From an uncultured Collinsella sp. (GTDB lineage Bacteria; Actinomycetota; Coriobacteriia; Coriobacteriales; Coriobacteriaceae), in contig CAAFQT010000289.1 in NCBI GenBank assembly GCA_900765185.1, positions 1-24,303 of the forward strand: DNA of 24,303 nucleotides. The letters are read 5' to 3'. Below the pieces are notes generated by a model, which saw nothing but the letters and a program-made list of their open reading frames with translations, made no database searches and was not told the DNA's origin. Of the stretch, positions 1-8,207 are shown in pieces. A program made the translations under genes and the position numbers. How positions within the stretch are numbered: the first letter of the stretch is position 1; every line of letters starts with the position of its first letter.

Positions 1-505
1 CAGCGACACGCTCGCGGCATCCCAACCGGTTCGGTCTTAGCCCGCGCCATACCGATTACGTGCGCAGGAGCATTCCCCTAAAATGACGTCGCGCCGGTGT
101 CGGGGAAATCACCGGGTTGACGCGCCGCTATAAATTAAGCAGCGAGAGCCATAGGCTCAAAAGAAGAGTTGTTGTCAATTCAATTTGACGGTACCCCTGT
201 TTAACGAGGCGAGGAGACCTCGGCTTGCTTCCTCTCTCAGAGCTATCGTGTCGAAACCAGTCGCCCCCAAATGTCGGGAAAGTCTGGATGGCATTGGGCA
301 CGAGCGCCCAACACCCGTCGACTTTTCAAGGAGCATGCGGAGCGAGCCCCGCTTGTGGAGTGTTATCTTACCACGTTCTGAAAGCGGACAGCTGTTCTAT
401 GCACGAGCTGTGAAGACCCCAATGTGCGCTGCACTTCGCACTTTTGTTACCGATCGCGTCACGTATATTTTCGCCAAGCAAAATTGACCCGTCGAAAGGA
501 CCGTT
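1..505. other. Intergenic or leader region, no supportable gene
   Basis: No reading frame here looks like a protein: the longest, at 185-487 on the plus strand, has no convincing Shine-Dalgarno site, is rich in Arg, Ser and Pro and resembles no family I know. Short open tails at the left edge (ending at 40 and 81 on the plus strand) could be the end of a truncated gene but cannot be assigned. Small structures are visible: a 5-bp inverted repeat GTCAA/TTGAC near 174-190, and a hairpin GTGCG/CGCAC at 424-441 followed by TTTTGTT, which could be a weak terminator or attenuator just before the gene at 506. I recognised no riboswitch, tRNA or other RNA family. The length leaves room for an unrecognised leader RNA. 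Confidence 0.4.
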
Positions 506-940
506 ATGGATACCAAGCAGCAACTCGTCAATGCCCTCGCAGGCCTGGGCTCAACCATTACCGATGCCATGGATGTCATCGAAGGCTTTGTCCCCTGCGG
601 ACATCCCGCCCTCACGGTATCGAACGCACTCGTCGCGCTGGACGCTGACGATGATGCGGCTCTCGCCCAGCAGCTTGAGACCGTCGAGGGCTTTATCGAC
701 CACGTGAGTGAGAACCGCGGCGTGGCCGCCTACCGCGGCATCGAGGTCGAGCTCGCGGGTCCCAAGGCCGATCTGCTCGCAGCAATCCGCGAGGTAGGCG
801 CCCTTATGCAGACCGCAGGCGTCAAGAACACCCAGGTCAACGAGTGGGTCTACCGAAGCCTGGCAGCACTCGACAGCTCCGACGAAAAGGCAGCCGAGCA
901 GCTCGCAGAAAGTCCCGCCATTAAGGCCGAGCTTTTGTAA
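506..940 (+). CDS. Hypothetical protein, 144 residues
   Basis: I do not recognise the family. The start ATG follows an AAAGGA ribosome binding site, and codon use fits the high-GC neighbours, so the gene is probably real. The protein is acidic, rich in Ala, Leu, Glu and Asp, and looks almost wholly alpha-helical, with no signal peptide and no membrane segment. One short region (about residues 27-35, containing PCGHPAL) has a single Cys-Gly-His but no second metal-ligand pair. It stands alone on the plus strand, with a long gene-free region upstream and the convergent toxin gene downstream, so context gives no function. A small soluble cytosolic protein is the most that can be said. Confidence 0.7.
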   Translation: MDTKQQLVNALAGLGSTITDAMDVIEGFVPCGHPALTVSNALVALDADDDAALAQQLETVEGFIDHVSENRGVAAYRGIEVELAGPKADLLAAIREVGALMQTAGVKNTQVNEWVYRSLAALDSSDEKAAEQLAESPAIKAELL

Positions 941-951
941 ATAGCAGACGC

Positions 952-982
952 GGCCCCTTGGCGCATCGTCGTCCAAGAGGCC
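952..982. terminator. Candidate bidirectional terminator hairpin
   Basis: Inverted repeat GGCCCCTTGG / CCAAGAGGCC with one internal mismatch and an 11-base loop, lying between the convergent ends of the hypothetical gene and the PIN toxin gene. The position fits a shared terminator, but neither side has a good T-run, so it is a weak candidate. Confidence 0.35.
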
Positions 983-997
983 CGCAAACAGTTCGCG

Positions 998-1513
998 TCA
1001 ACCGATAGCCGCGCCGCCGCGTTCGACCAAAGCCAGAATCGGCATCATTTGGCGCGGGGTCTTTGCTGCAAGATCGGCATGTTCGAGCAGTTTGCGATCG
1101 TTGGTCACCAAGTAATCGACCTGTGCGCGCTTGCACGCGGCGAGCACCAAGTTGTCCTCGTAATCGCGATGGAGCGTCAGATATTTGTCGGCTAGCCACA
1201 GATCGGATGCATCAGCGCCCACGGCCGTGGCGTTTTCGGTCATGTTCCGAACAAACGCCAACGCCGCATCGCCAATTGCACGGGCAGACGCCTCGTCGAG
1301 CGCTCCCCCGCTGGCAAGAACGCTGCGCTTCAGTTCGTGTTGGACAACGTACAGCACGTCCTTGGCGATATGCACCGGAAAGAACAGCAATGCCCCCGTC
1401 TCCGTCGCCTGACCAATAAACGCACGCGCGGCAAGCGACTCGGCATGGTCGACGCAAAACGAATCAACCCATACGTTGGCGTCTACCATGATCTTGAGAG
1501 GCGCCCCACTCAC
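998..1513 (-). CDS. PIN-domain toxin (VapC-like ribonuclease)
   Basis: A 171-residue protein with PIN-domain layout: the N-terminal strand IMVDANVWVD carries the first acidic residue (Asp11), and YEDNLVLAACKRAQ followed by YLVTND carries the later ones (Asp120, Asp139). PIN toxins are Mg-dependent ribonucleases that cut tRNA or mRNA and are held inactive by a cognate antitoxin. The start is a GTG that overlaps the antitoxin stop in a GTGA junction, with AGGGG about 8 bases upstream, implying translational coupling. An internal ATG at residue 9 sits inside the first strand and is an unlikely start. It is second in a two-gene operon with the antitoxin. The exact VapC subfamily and RNA target cannot be told from sequence alone. 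Confidence 0.82.
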   Translation of the reverse strand: MSGAPLKIMVDANVWVDSFCVDHAESLAARAFIGQATETGALLFFPVHIAKDVLYVVQHELKRSVLASGGALDEASARAIGDAALAFVRNMTENATAVGADASDLWLADKYLTLHRDYEDNLVLAACKRAQVDYLVTNDRKLLEHADLAAKTPRQMMPILALVERGGAAIG

Positions 1514-1863
1514 TGGATCATCCCCTTTTGGCGATAATGCTCATCCATGGCTTCGGAATAGATTGTGTCCCAACCGCGATCGTCGGATACGGGCGACGGA
1601 GCGATGCCCAGGTCCGCGTAAAGCTGATCCGCCGCCGCCCATGATGCGGCGAACGGAGTATCGTGCGCGACGGTTTGTTGCCGACCATCAACGGCAGACA
1701 GCACTTCCTCACACTGCCCGCCACCCTGTGCGACCTTGACCACAACCTTTTTGATGAGCTCGGGCAGTGACCTGCCCGAAAGCTGCAGCGCCTCCTCGGC
1801 ACGGTTCTTGACCTGGCGATCCACGCGAACGTTCACCTGCGCCATGCCGCCAACGGTAGCCAT
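1510..1863 (-). CDS. RelB/DinJ-like ribbon-helix-helix antitoxin
   Basis: A 117-residue protein with an N-terminal segment AQVNVRVDRQVKNRAEEAL (about residues 8-26) followed by SGRSLPELIKKVV, the pattern of ribbon-helix-helix antitoxins of the RelB/DinJ type: a DNA-binding strand, then two helices. The C-terminal part (WDTIYSEAMDEHYRQ) is probably the toxin-neutralising segment. I chose the ATG at 1863 because GGTGAGG lies five bases before it and because the likely promoter at 1904-1932 would start transcription downstream of the longer in-frame ATG at 1908. The gene comes first in the operon, as usual for type II systems, and overlaps the toxin gene by four bases. Autorepression through the repeat at 1883-1900 is inferred. 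Confidence 0.78.
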   Translation of the reverse strand: MATVGGMAQVNVRVDRQVKNRAEEALQLSGRSLPELIKKVVVKVAQGGGQCEEVLSAVDGRQQTVAHDTPFAASWAAADQLYADLGIAPSPVSDDRGWDTIYSEAMDEHYRQKGMIQ

Positions 1864-1882
1864 CTCAACCTCACCTTCAGCA

Positions 1883-1900
1883 TTTGCTAGCTTTGCTAGC
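1883..1900. repeat. Tandem 9-bp repeat, candidate antitoxin operator
   Basis: TTTGCTAGC occurs twice in perfect tandem (1883-1891 and 1892-1900). Each copy ends in the palindrome GCTAGC. The block covers the predicted transcription start of the antitoxin-toxin operon, where a ribbon-helix-helix repressor would be expected to bind paired short sites. Confidence 0.6.
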
Positions 1901-1903
1901 ACG

Positions 1904-1932
1904 AGCATATATCCGCGCTAACCTCTCGTCAA
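1904..1932 (-). promoter_or_regulatory. Promoter of the antitoxin-toxin operon
   Basis: On the minus strand a -35 box TTGACG (1932-1927), a 17-base spacer and a -10 box TATGCT (1909-1904). Transcription would begin near 1897, inside the tandem repeat, leaving a short leader before the ATG at 1863. Confidence 0.65.
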
Positions 1933-1983
1933 ACAAAAGAAGGCCTGCACCCTGGCGGCTGCGGTGCCGCCCGAATGCAGGCC
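1933..1983 (-). terminator. Intrinsic terminator after the metal ATPase operon
   Basis: An 8-bp perfect outer stem GGCCTGCA / TGCAGGCC (1942-1949 and 1976-1983) encloses a second GC-rich hairpin (GGCGGC / GCCGCC). On the minus strand it is followed by TTCTTTTGTTT, a good T-rich tail. It lies directly after the stop of the ATPase gene and just before the antitoxin promoter, separating the two operons. Confidence 0.85.
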
Positions 1984-2002
1984 ATATACTCAATCGAAAA
2001 CG

Positions 2003-4078
2003 CTAACGCAAGTACGCCTTTGCGTTGCCCAGGCTGTAGGCGATCGTTGAGCCGTTGTGCAGCAGTGACGACGTCTGCGGAGTGATCATGCCGGTAATGC
2101 CCAGCGCCAGGAGCGCCGAGTTGGTGAGCATCACCTTAGAGTAGGAGCTCGTCAGACGATCAACGAGGCCCTGACTCATGCGGCGCAGGCGCACGATCGC
2201 GGCGAGATCCGTGTCAGTCAGGATGATATCGGCGACCTCCTTGGCGATGTCGCTTCCGCCACCCATCGCCAAGCCCACGTCGGCCAAACCGAGCGCCGGC
2301 GAATCGTTAACGCCGTCGCCCACCATGGCAACGTGACGCCCCTCGCCCTTAATGCGCTCCACATAGGCGTACTTGTCCTCGGGCAGCAGCTCGGCCTTAA
2401 ACTCATCGACACCCGCCTCGCGCGCAATGCGCTCGGCCGTGCGTTCAGAATCGCCCGTGAGCATAACGACATGTTTGACGCCCAGCGCATGCAGGTCGGC
2501 GATGGCTTCACGGACCCCGGGCTTAAGCGGATCCTCGATGCCGAGCACGCCGACAACCTTGCCATCGACCGCCAGACACAGCGGCGACAGGCCCTGCATC
2601 TGGGACTCAATGCGCTCCTTGATGTCGGACTCGAGCTGCGCGCTCTCGTCCTCAAATACAAAGTGCGCGGAACCGATGATGGCGCGACGCCCTTCGATGG
2701 ACGAAGCGATGCCGTGTGCCACGATGTACTCGACGGCGGCATGGCGCTCGCGGTGCTCGAGTCCACGCTCGCGGGCGGCGTTGACCACGGCACGCGCCAC
2801 CGGATGAGGGAAATGCTCCTCCAAGCAGGCGGAAAGGCGCAGAATCTCGTCCTCGCTCCAGCCATCGGTCGTCAGCACGCAGGCAAGACGCGGCTGCGCC
2901 TCGGTGAGCGTGCCGGTCTTATCAAACACAATGGTATCGGCCTTGGCAAACGACTCAAAGTACTTGGCGCCCTTGACCATGACGCCCATCTTGGCAGCAT
3001 CGCTCATAGCGGTCATGACGGCGACGGAGCCCGTGAGTTTGAGTGCGCACGAGTAGTCGACCATCAGTGCCGCCGAGGTCTTGATGAGGCTGCGGGTGGT
3101 AAGCGCAACCAGGCCCGCGAGCAGGAAGTTCCACGGGACGATCTTGTTGGCGAGGTCCTCCATATGCGACTGGCCCTCGGACTTGAGCGAATCGGCCGTC
3201 TGCACGAGTGAGACGATTGAGCGGAGCTTGGTTTGAGCCGTGTTGGCGCGCACGCGCACCAAGATGCTGCCGTCTTCCACGACGGTGCCGGCGAACACGT
3301 CGTCGCCCACGCTGCGCTCGACGGCAAGCGGCTCGCCGGTCAGGGTCGCCTGGTTGACCATGGCGCTCCCCTGCTCGACCACGCCGTCAATGCAGATGGA
3401 CATGCCGGTGCGCACGGCGACCAAATCGCCGGGCTCAAGCTCGGTCGCAGCAACGCTTACCTCCGTATCGCCGACGACCTTTTGCGCCTTGTCGGGCACA
3501 TCGAGCAGCGAGTTGATGAGCTCGTTTTCGCTCATGGCGCGGGTGTAGTCCTCGAGCAGCTCGCCCACGTTGAGCAGGAACATCGTCTGGCCCGCGGTGT
3601 CGACATCACGCTTGACGAACGAAATGCCGATGGCCGAAGCGTCGAGCACAGGAACGGTCAGGCGCGGCTGCGCCAGCTCATGAAGGGCAGCGCGCAAAAA
3701 TGCCATGTAACCGGCCACGACAAACACCGCACGCAGAGGCGTCGGCAAGAACCAGCGACGTGCGTAATGGGCACCGATAAGTGTGGCAAGATCCATAACG
3801 AGCTTGTGCTTGCGCGGCTCAAGCTGCATCACGTAACCCGTCTTTGCGTCGGCAATGGCCTGAGCGTCGAGCGCACCGACGGCGGCCAGTACGGCATCGC
3901 GGCGCGGCTCGTCGTATTCGAGCGCCATCTGGCCGATGCGGCCGTAGACGCGCACCTTGCGCACACCATCGATTTCGCCACTGAGCTTTAGAAGCGCATC
4001 GAGATCGCTCTCTGGCACAGGACCCGCCAACTGGAGGCGGGTCCTGCCGGGGATCTCGCTGATAATCGAGAATCTCAT
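2003..4078 (-). CDS. P1B-type heavy-metal translocating ATPase
   Basis: A 691-residue P-type ATPase of the inner membrane that moves a transition metal ion at the cost of ATP. The hallmarks are the actuator motif TGE (247-249), the phosphorylation site DKTGT (Asp386), the P1B-specific HP dipeptide (425-426), TGDSERT (541-547) and GDGVNDSPAL (588-597). The N-terminus (IPGRTRLQL, residues 9-17) resembles the HMA_2 type of metal-associated domain, without a CxxC pair. The ion-binding helix before the catalytic Asp reads DYSCALKL (341-348) in place of the usual CPC or SPC: the cysteine stays but the proline is absent. The C-terminus has HNGSTIAYSL. The substrate cannot be named. It is co-directional with the small partner gene 18 bases upstream; its own Shine-Dalgarno is weak, so coupling is likely. 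Confidence 0.9.
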   Translation of the reverse strand: MRFSIISEIPGRTRLQLAGPVPESDLDALLKLSGEIDGVRKVRVYGRIGQMALEYDEPRRDAVLAAVGALDAQAIADAKTGYVMQLEPRKHKLVMDLATLIGAHYARRWFLPTPLRAVFVVAGYMAFLRAALHELAQPRLTVPVLDASAIGISFVKRDVDTAGQTMFLLNVGELLEDYTRAMSENELINSLLDVPDKAQKVVGDTEVSVAATELEPGDLVAVRTGMSICIDGVVEQGSAMVNQATLTGEPLAVERSVGDDVFAGTVVEDGSILVRVRANTAQTKLRSIVSLVQTADSLKSEGQSHMEDLANKIVPWNFLLAGLVALTTRSLIKTSAALMVDYSCALKLTGSVAVMTAMSDAAKMGVMVKGAKYFESFAKADTIVFDKTGTLTEAQPRLACVLTTDGWSEDEILRLSACLEEHFPHPVARAVVNAARERGLEHRERHAAVEYIVAHGIASSIEGRRAIIGSAHFVFEDESAQLESDIKERIESQMQGLSPLCLAVDGKVVGVLGIEDPLKPGVREAIADLHALGVKHVVMLTGDSERTAERIAREAGVDEFKAELLPEDKYAYVERIKGEGRHVAMVGDGVNDSPALGLADVGLAMGGGSDIAKEVADIILTDTDLAAIVRLRRMSQGLVDRLTSSYSKVMLTNSALLALGITGMITPQTSSLLHNGSTIAYSLGNAKAYLR

Positions 4079-4096
4079 TGTTTATGCCTGGGAGTG

Positions 4097-4342
4097 CTAC
4101 TCGGCTGCCTTGTCCGCAGCGGCCTCGCTCTGGGTGAGATAGGCAGCCTCGGCAACCATATCGTCGACCTCGGCCTTGGCCTGCTCGACCATGTCCTGGT
4201 AGCCATTCTTGATGCGCATGCCGCACGCAATGCCCTGCACGCAGGCATTCTTTACCGGAGCGCTGGTGAGCAGCTTGATGCCAGCCGTACCAAGCAGAAA
4301 ACCGCCACCGACAAGCAGGGTATTGAACGTCGACTTCTTCAT
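4097..4342 (-). CDS. Small membrane-anchored partner of the metal ATPase (DUF6110-like)
   Basis: An 81-residue protein with one hydrophobic N-terminal segment (about residues 7-25, LLVGGGFLLGTAGIKLL) and a charged, helical C-terminal half rich in Glu, Lys and Ala. The first 40 residues after the segment contain two Cys (KNACVQGIACGM). I take the ATG at 4342, which has GGGAGA before it, not the longer frame from 4402. Small proteins of this kind are often found beside HMA-type ATPases and are annotated DUF6110; that assignment is from memory of the family. It is probably the first gene of the operon. A role in metal delivery to, or regulation of, the ATPase is inferred from position and the Cys pair only. 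Confidence 0.75.
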   Translation of the reverse strand: MKKSTFNTLLVGGGFLLGTAGIKLLTSAPVKNACVQGIACGMRIKNGYQDMVEQAKAEVDDMVAEAAYLTQSEAAADKAAE

Positions 4343-4450
4343 GTTGCTTCTCCCTTTTGCCGCATTGGACGCGGCATGGTGCTTCAGCACCCGAGTAAAC
4401 AAGTTTGCTCGAGCACGCTCTTGAAATATCTCAATTTTATCTAACTATCT

Positions 4451-4470
4451 AGGTCAGCCATGGCTAACCT
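4451..4470. promoter_or_regulatory. Palindromic operator upstream of the metal ATPase operon
   Basis: AGGTCAGCCATGGCTAACCT is a 20-bp palindrome with one mismatched pair. The outer halves AGGTyAG / CTrACCT look like DtxR/MntR-family half-sites, but they are 5 bp farther apart than in the classical 19-bp box. It sits about 110 bp upstream of the operon start, so metal-dependent repression is plausible but inferred. Confidence 0.5.
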
Positions 4471-4512
4471 TTTGAAAATTAACGATGCGGAGTAACCGAT
4501 TGTCAATATGAG

Positions 4513-4529
4513 AAAGGGACTGTCCCTTT
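4513..4529 (-). terminator. Hairpin at the 3' end of the ABC transporter operon
   Basis: Perfect inverted repeat AAAGGGA-CTG-TCCCTTT, 9 bases beyond the stop of the second ABC gene. The tail on the minus strand (CTCATATT) is only moderately T-rich, so this may be a weak terminator or an mRNA-protecting hairpin. Confidence 0.45.
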
Positions 4530-4537
4530 ACCCCTTC

Positions 4538-6295
4538 TTACAACTGCCAGGTAGCTGCTTCCTTTTGCAGCGCCACCATGCGGGCGAATTCTCCACCTGC
4601 CGCCTTGAGCTGCGCCGGAGTGCTCTGCTCGGCAACCACACCATCCTTGAGTACAACGATTTTGTCGGCATTTTCCACCGTACGCATACGGTGGGCAATA
4701 ACGATAACTGTCTTGCCTGCGAGCAGGCGGGAGAGCGCCTGCTGCACCACGGTCTCGTTCTCCACATCTAAACTCGCCGTCGCCTCGTCCAGCAACACGA
4801 TCGGCGCGTCTTTGAGCAGCGCGCGGGCGATAGAGATGCGCTGGCGCTCACCGCCGGACAGCTTGGAGCCGTTCTCGCCAATCATGGTGTTGTAGCCCTG
4901 CGGCATGCGGCTCACAAACTCGTCGCAGTTGGCGGCACGCGCGGCAGCAAGCACTTCCTCATCGGTGGCATCGCGACGTCCAAGACGGATGTTTCCCATC
5001 ACCGTGTCGTCAAAGAGCAGCACGTCTTGGAACACAATGGCGTAGTCGCGCAGCAGTACCTCGGGGTCCACGCTCGCAACATCCACGCCACCCACGGTGA
5101 CCGTGCCTTCGGTGGCATCCCAAAAGCGCGCGGCCAGGCGGCTCACCGTGGACTTACCGGAGCCCGAAGGACCGACCAGTGCCGTGACCTCGCCTTCCTT
5201 GGCGGTAAAGCTCACATCGGTAAGAACTTTCTCGCCGGCGCGGCCATCCTCGCCCGCACCATAGCCAAATGCCACGTGATCGAACACCACATCGTGGCCC
5301 ACGGGCTCAAATTTCTCGCTGCCCCGCGCCACAGGCTCTTCCATGATGGAGCGCATGCGCTTGGCCGACGACTCGGCGGCAAACAGCTCGGACATCAGCA
5401 TCAGTGCCTGATCGAAGGGCGCATAGATGCGGCTCACCATGAGCAGGAAGGCAAACATCACCAAAAAGTCGACCTGGCCGGAGGCGACCATCGCAGCGCC
5501 CGTGACCAACGTGGTGGCAATCCCCAGGCGCAGGATGGCAAAGGCGGAGTTGACCAAAAGCCCATTGGCGAGCTCGCCTTTGGTGGTCTCGCGCTCCTCG
5601 GCATCGATCACAGCGTTGAGTCCCTCAAGATAATGGGCCTCCTGGTTGGTGGCGCGGATCTCGCGAACGCAGTCGAGCGTCTCTTGAATCGCCTCGGTAA
5701 CCTTGACCTTCTCGGCGCGCACGCGATCGAACACCGGGGTCATGGGGCCGCGTGTTAGATACAGCACGGCAAAGGCCACGGGAACGCTCCAGAACGCCGC
5801 GATCGCCAGCTGCCAGCAAAAGAACAGCGATGCCACGAAGACAATGGCGCTTGCGATGATGGCACCCCAAAGCTCTCCCAGCACGTGGCTGTAGGCGTGC
5901 TCCATGGCCTGGACGTCACCCATGATGGTCTCGGTTAAATCGGCCAGATCACGACGGCCAAAAAACGACAGCGGCAGTTTGCGCAAGCGCTCGGCAATCT
6001 CCATACGCTGCTTGCCGCACTCCTCGTAAAAGATGCAGTAGGTGTAGTAATACTGCTGCCAGTTAGAGGCAAAGAGCAGTACGAAAAAGATCACGAGGCC
6101 GCCCACGATCGGCAGGGCATCCGGCAGGTCAGCCCCGCTGGTGAGATGCTCGACAAAGCCGGCCATAACCAGGAATAAAAAGCCCATGCCGGCCATGGTA
6201 ATGAGATTGGTGAGCGTGGTCCAGAAAATGCCGCGTTTTACGCCGGCGACGCCTTTATCGGATAGGAAATACTTCTTTTGGAATGAGGCGAACAT
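4538..6295 (-). CDS. ABC transporter half-subunit, permease fused to ATPase (second of pair)
   Basis: A 585-residue exporter-fold half transporter. The N-terminal part (about 25-310) holds the membrane helices, and the C-terminal part is the nucleotide-binding domain with Walker A GPSGSGKST (375-383), Q-loop FQD (422-424), signature LSGGE (479-483), Walker B IVLLDEA (499-505) and H-loop AHR (534-536). All catalytic motifs are intact. The start ATG follows directly on the TAA of the upstream ABC gene, with GGGAGG inside the end of that gene, so the two are coupled and almost certainly form a heterodimer. The divergent AraC regulator suggests conditional expression. By analogy with YbtPQ and IrtAB the pair could take up an iron-siderophore complex despite the exporter fold, but multidrug or peptide export cannot be excluded. 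Confidence 0.88.
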   Translation of the reverse strand: MFASFQKKYFLSDKGVAGVKRGIFWTTLTNLITMAGMGFLFLVMAGFVEHLTSGADLPDALPIVGGLVIFFVLLFASNWQQYYYTYCIFYEECGKQRMEIAERLRKLPLSFFGRRDLADLTETIMGDVQAMEHAYSHVLGELWGAIIASAIVFVASLFFCWQLAIAAFWSVPVAFAVLYLTRGPMTPVFDRVRAEKVKVTEAIQETLDCVREIRATNQEAHYLEGLNAVIDAEERETTKGELANGLLVNSAFAILRLGIATTLVTGAAMVASGQVDFLVMFAFLLMVSRIYAPFDQALMLMSELFAAESSAKRMRSIMEEPVARGSEKFEPVGHDVVFDHVAFGYGAGEDGRAGEKVLTDVSFTAKEGEVTALVGPSGSGKSTVSRLAARFWDATEGTVTVGGVDVASVDPEVLLRDYAIVFQDVLLFDDTVMGNIRLGRRDATDEEVLAAARAANCDEFVSRMPQGYNTMIGENGSKLSGGERQRISIARALLKDAPIVLLDEATASLDVENETVVQQALSRLLAGKTVIVIAHRMRTVENADKIVVLKDGVVAEQSTPAQLKAAGGEFARMVALQKEAATWQL

Positions 6296-8122
6296 TTAGG
6301 CCTCGCCTCCCTTCGTGACGGCGGCATCCGCGGTCGCTGCAGTGATTTTCCAGCTCGCGGCCTGTTCGTATTCGGCCCACATCTTGGCGTATAGACCGTT
6401 TTGGGACAGCAGCTCGGCATGGGTGCCAGTCTCCTGCACGCTACCTTGGTTGAGCACCACGATCTTGTCGGCCCCCACCACGGTCGAAAGCCGGTGCGCG
6501 ATCATAATGACTGTGCGACCCGCCGCCAGCTTGCTAAAGGCACGCTGGATGAGCGCCTCGTTCTCGGGGTCGGCAAACGCCGTGGCCTCATCGAGCACCA
6601 CGATAGGCGCGTCTTTAAGGATCGCGCGGGCGAGTGCTACGCGCTGCACCTCGCCGCCCGAAAGATATGCCCCTCCAGCACCGAGCATGGTGTTAATACC
6701 CTGCGGGAGCTTGGCCACAATGTCGTCGCACTGAGCTGCGGAGAGGGCCGCACGCACTTCGTCGTCAGTGGCCGAAGGCTTGGAGGCGCGCACGTTATCG
6801 GCAAGTGTTTGCCGGAACAGCTGGTTGGTCTGGAACACAAAGGCGACCTGGTCCATAAGCTCGTGCGGATCCATATCGCGAACGTCTACACCGCCTACGA
6901 GCACTCGACCCGAAGAGACATCCCAAAAACGCGGGATCAGGCTTGCGCAGGTTGACTTACCGCCACCCGAGGGACCCACCAGGGCGAGGGTGCTACCAGC
7001 GGGAACGCTGAAACTCACATGGTTGACGGCAGGTGCTTCGGCGCCCTCGTACGTAAAGCTCACGTCCTCAAATCGCACGTCGCCGCCGGCAGGGTGCTTG
7101 GGTTGCGCGGGCACGGAGAGCTGCTTGGAATCCATGACGCTTCGAATACGAGCCAGCGAATCGGCACTCATCTGAGAGGCCTCGCCCACAAACATGAGCT
7201 TGGTCATGGCCGTCGGTACCACGGCCGAAAATATCGCGTAAAACGTGAAGTTGGCCAAAAAGTGTGCAAAATCCGTCTCGCCCGGAGCCAGCAACAACGC
7301 CACCGGCAAAAAGAATGCCACGAGGCCGTTGAGCGCGGTAAGATTGAGTACCTGCGGACCTCGGCAGAACGTGCCCGCATAGTTTTGTGCCATGTCGGCG
7401 TATTCGGCGATCGCATCGTGGAAGGCCTTAAAGGAGTAGACCGTCTGCTGAAACACCTTGACCACGGGAATACCGCGTACGTATTCGGTGCCGGTCTTGT
7501 TCATCTTGACCAGCGCTCCCATGTAGGCCTTCATGAACTCGGCGCCTTTGCCGCCCATCATGGTGGCCATGGCACCAAGCGAAATGGCCACCGAGATGAG
7601 GCATGCCGTGCCCAAGCGCCAATCGAGGGCGAATAGCAACACGAGCAAGCCCACGACCATGGCGGTGGCGCCGGCGATATCGGGCAACATGTGTGCGAGC
7701 AAAGTCTCGGTAGAGGCGGCGCATCCGTCTACAATACGGCGCAGCTCACCGGTGGCGTGCGTGTCAAAGAAGCCAAGCGGCAGCTTAAGCAGGTGCTCGC
7801 TCGTAGTCTTGCGGATATTGGACGCGCAGCGAAACGCAGACAGGTGCGTGCACATGAGCCCCACGAAATAAACTACGATGCTTGCCAGCGCAAAACCCAC
7901 GGCCCACCAGCCATACATCGCGATGTCGCAGGCTTCGCTCCAGTTAGGTGCCACGGCGATCAGATCGCGCGCGACAAGCCAAATGCACACGTACGGGCCA
8001 AAGCTCAGCAGCTGCGAGAGCGCTGAGAGCGCCATGCCCAAATACGTTAGGAATTTGCGGTCACCGGCATATGCAAGCAGCTCGCCGATACCGCCGCCTT
8101 CCCTTTTTGATCCCTTTGCCAT
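6296..8122 (-). CDS. ABC transporter half-subunit, permease fused to ATPase (first of pair)
   Basis: A 608-residue half transporter, first gene of the pair. Residues about 20-310 hold the membrane helices. The ATPase domain has Walker A GPSGGGKST (383-391), signature LSGGE (488-492) and a Walker B run VLDEATAFADPENE (509-522). The last stretch, in place of the common LDEATSSLD, is a form I associate with the YbtPQ/IrtAB-like branch, which supports but does not prove a siderophore link. I start it at the ATG at 8122, which has AAAGGA six bases upstream; the longer frame from 8185 adds 21 unlikely residues. The stop abuts the next ABC gene with no gap. It is divergent from the AraC-family gene, with about 115 bp between them. 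Confidence 0.88.
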   Translation of the reverse strand: MAKGSKREGGGIGELLAYAGDRKFLTYLGMALSALSQLLSFGPYVCIWLVARDLIAVAPNWSEACDIAMYGWWAVGFALASIVVYFVGLMCTHLSAFRCASNIRKTTSEHLLKLPLGFFDTHATGELRRIVDGCAASTETLLAHMLPDIAGATAMVVGLLVLLFALDWRLGTACLISVAISLGAMATMMGGKGAEFMKAYMGALVKMNKTGTEYVRGIPVVKVFQQTVYSFKAFHDAIAEYADMAQNYAGTFCRGPQVLNLTALNGLVAFFLPVALLLAPGETDFAHFLANFTFYAIFSAVVPTAMTKLMFVGEASQMSADSLARIRSVMDSKQLSVPAQPKHPAGGDVRFEDVSFTYEGAEAPAVNHVSFSVPAGSTLALVGPSGGGKSTCASLIPRFWDVSSGRVLVGGVDVRDMDPHELMDQVAFVFQTNQLFRQTLADNVRASKPSATDDEVRAALSAAQCDDIVAKLPQGINTMLGAGGAYLSGGEVQRVALARAILKDAPIVVLDEATAFADPENEALIQRAFSKLAAGRTVIMIAHRLSTVVGADKIVVLNQGSVQETGTHAELLSQNGLYAKMWAEYEQAASWKITAATADAAVTKGGEA

Positions 8123-8207
8123 GAGATTCCTTTCTAACGGCTTGAGAGTTAACCGTAATGAACTTATCATTGATGTGTTCGCCATGGCTCACAATCAAGC
8201 CAGGCGT

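Noticed and set aside
185..487. 100-codon frame upstream of the hypothetical gene
   Set aside because: No ribosome binding site, odd composition and no family likeness; treated as non-coding.
4404..4416. Palindrome TGCTCGAGCA as a possible second operator of the metal ATPase operon
   Set aside because: Short palindromes around CTCGAG arise by chance in GC-rich DNA, and it shares no half-site with the 20-bp palindrome at 4451-4470.
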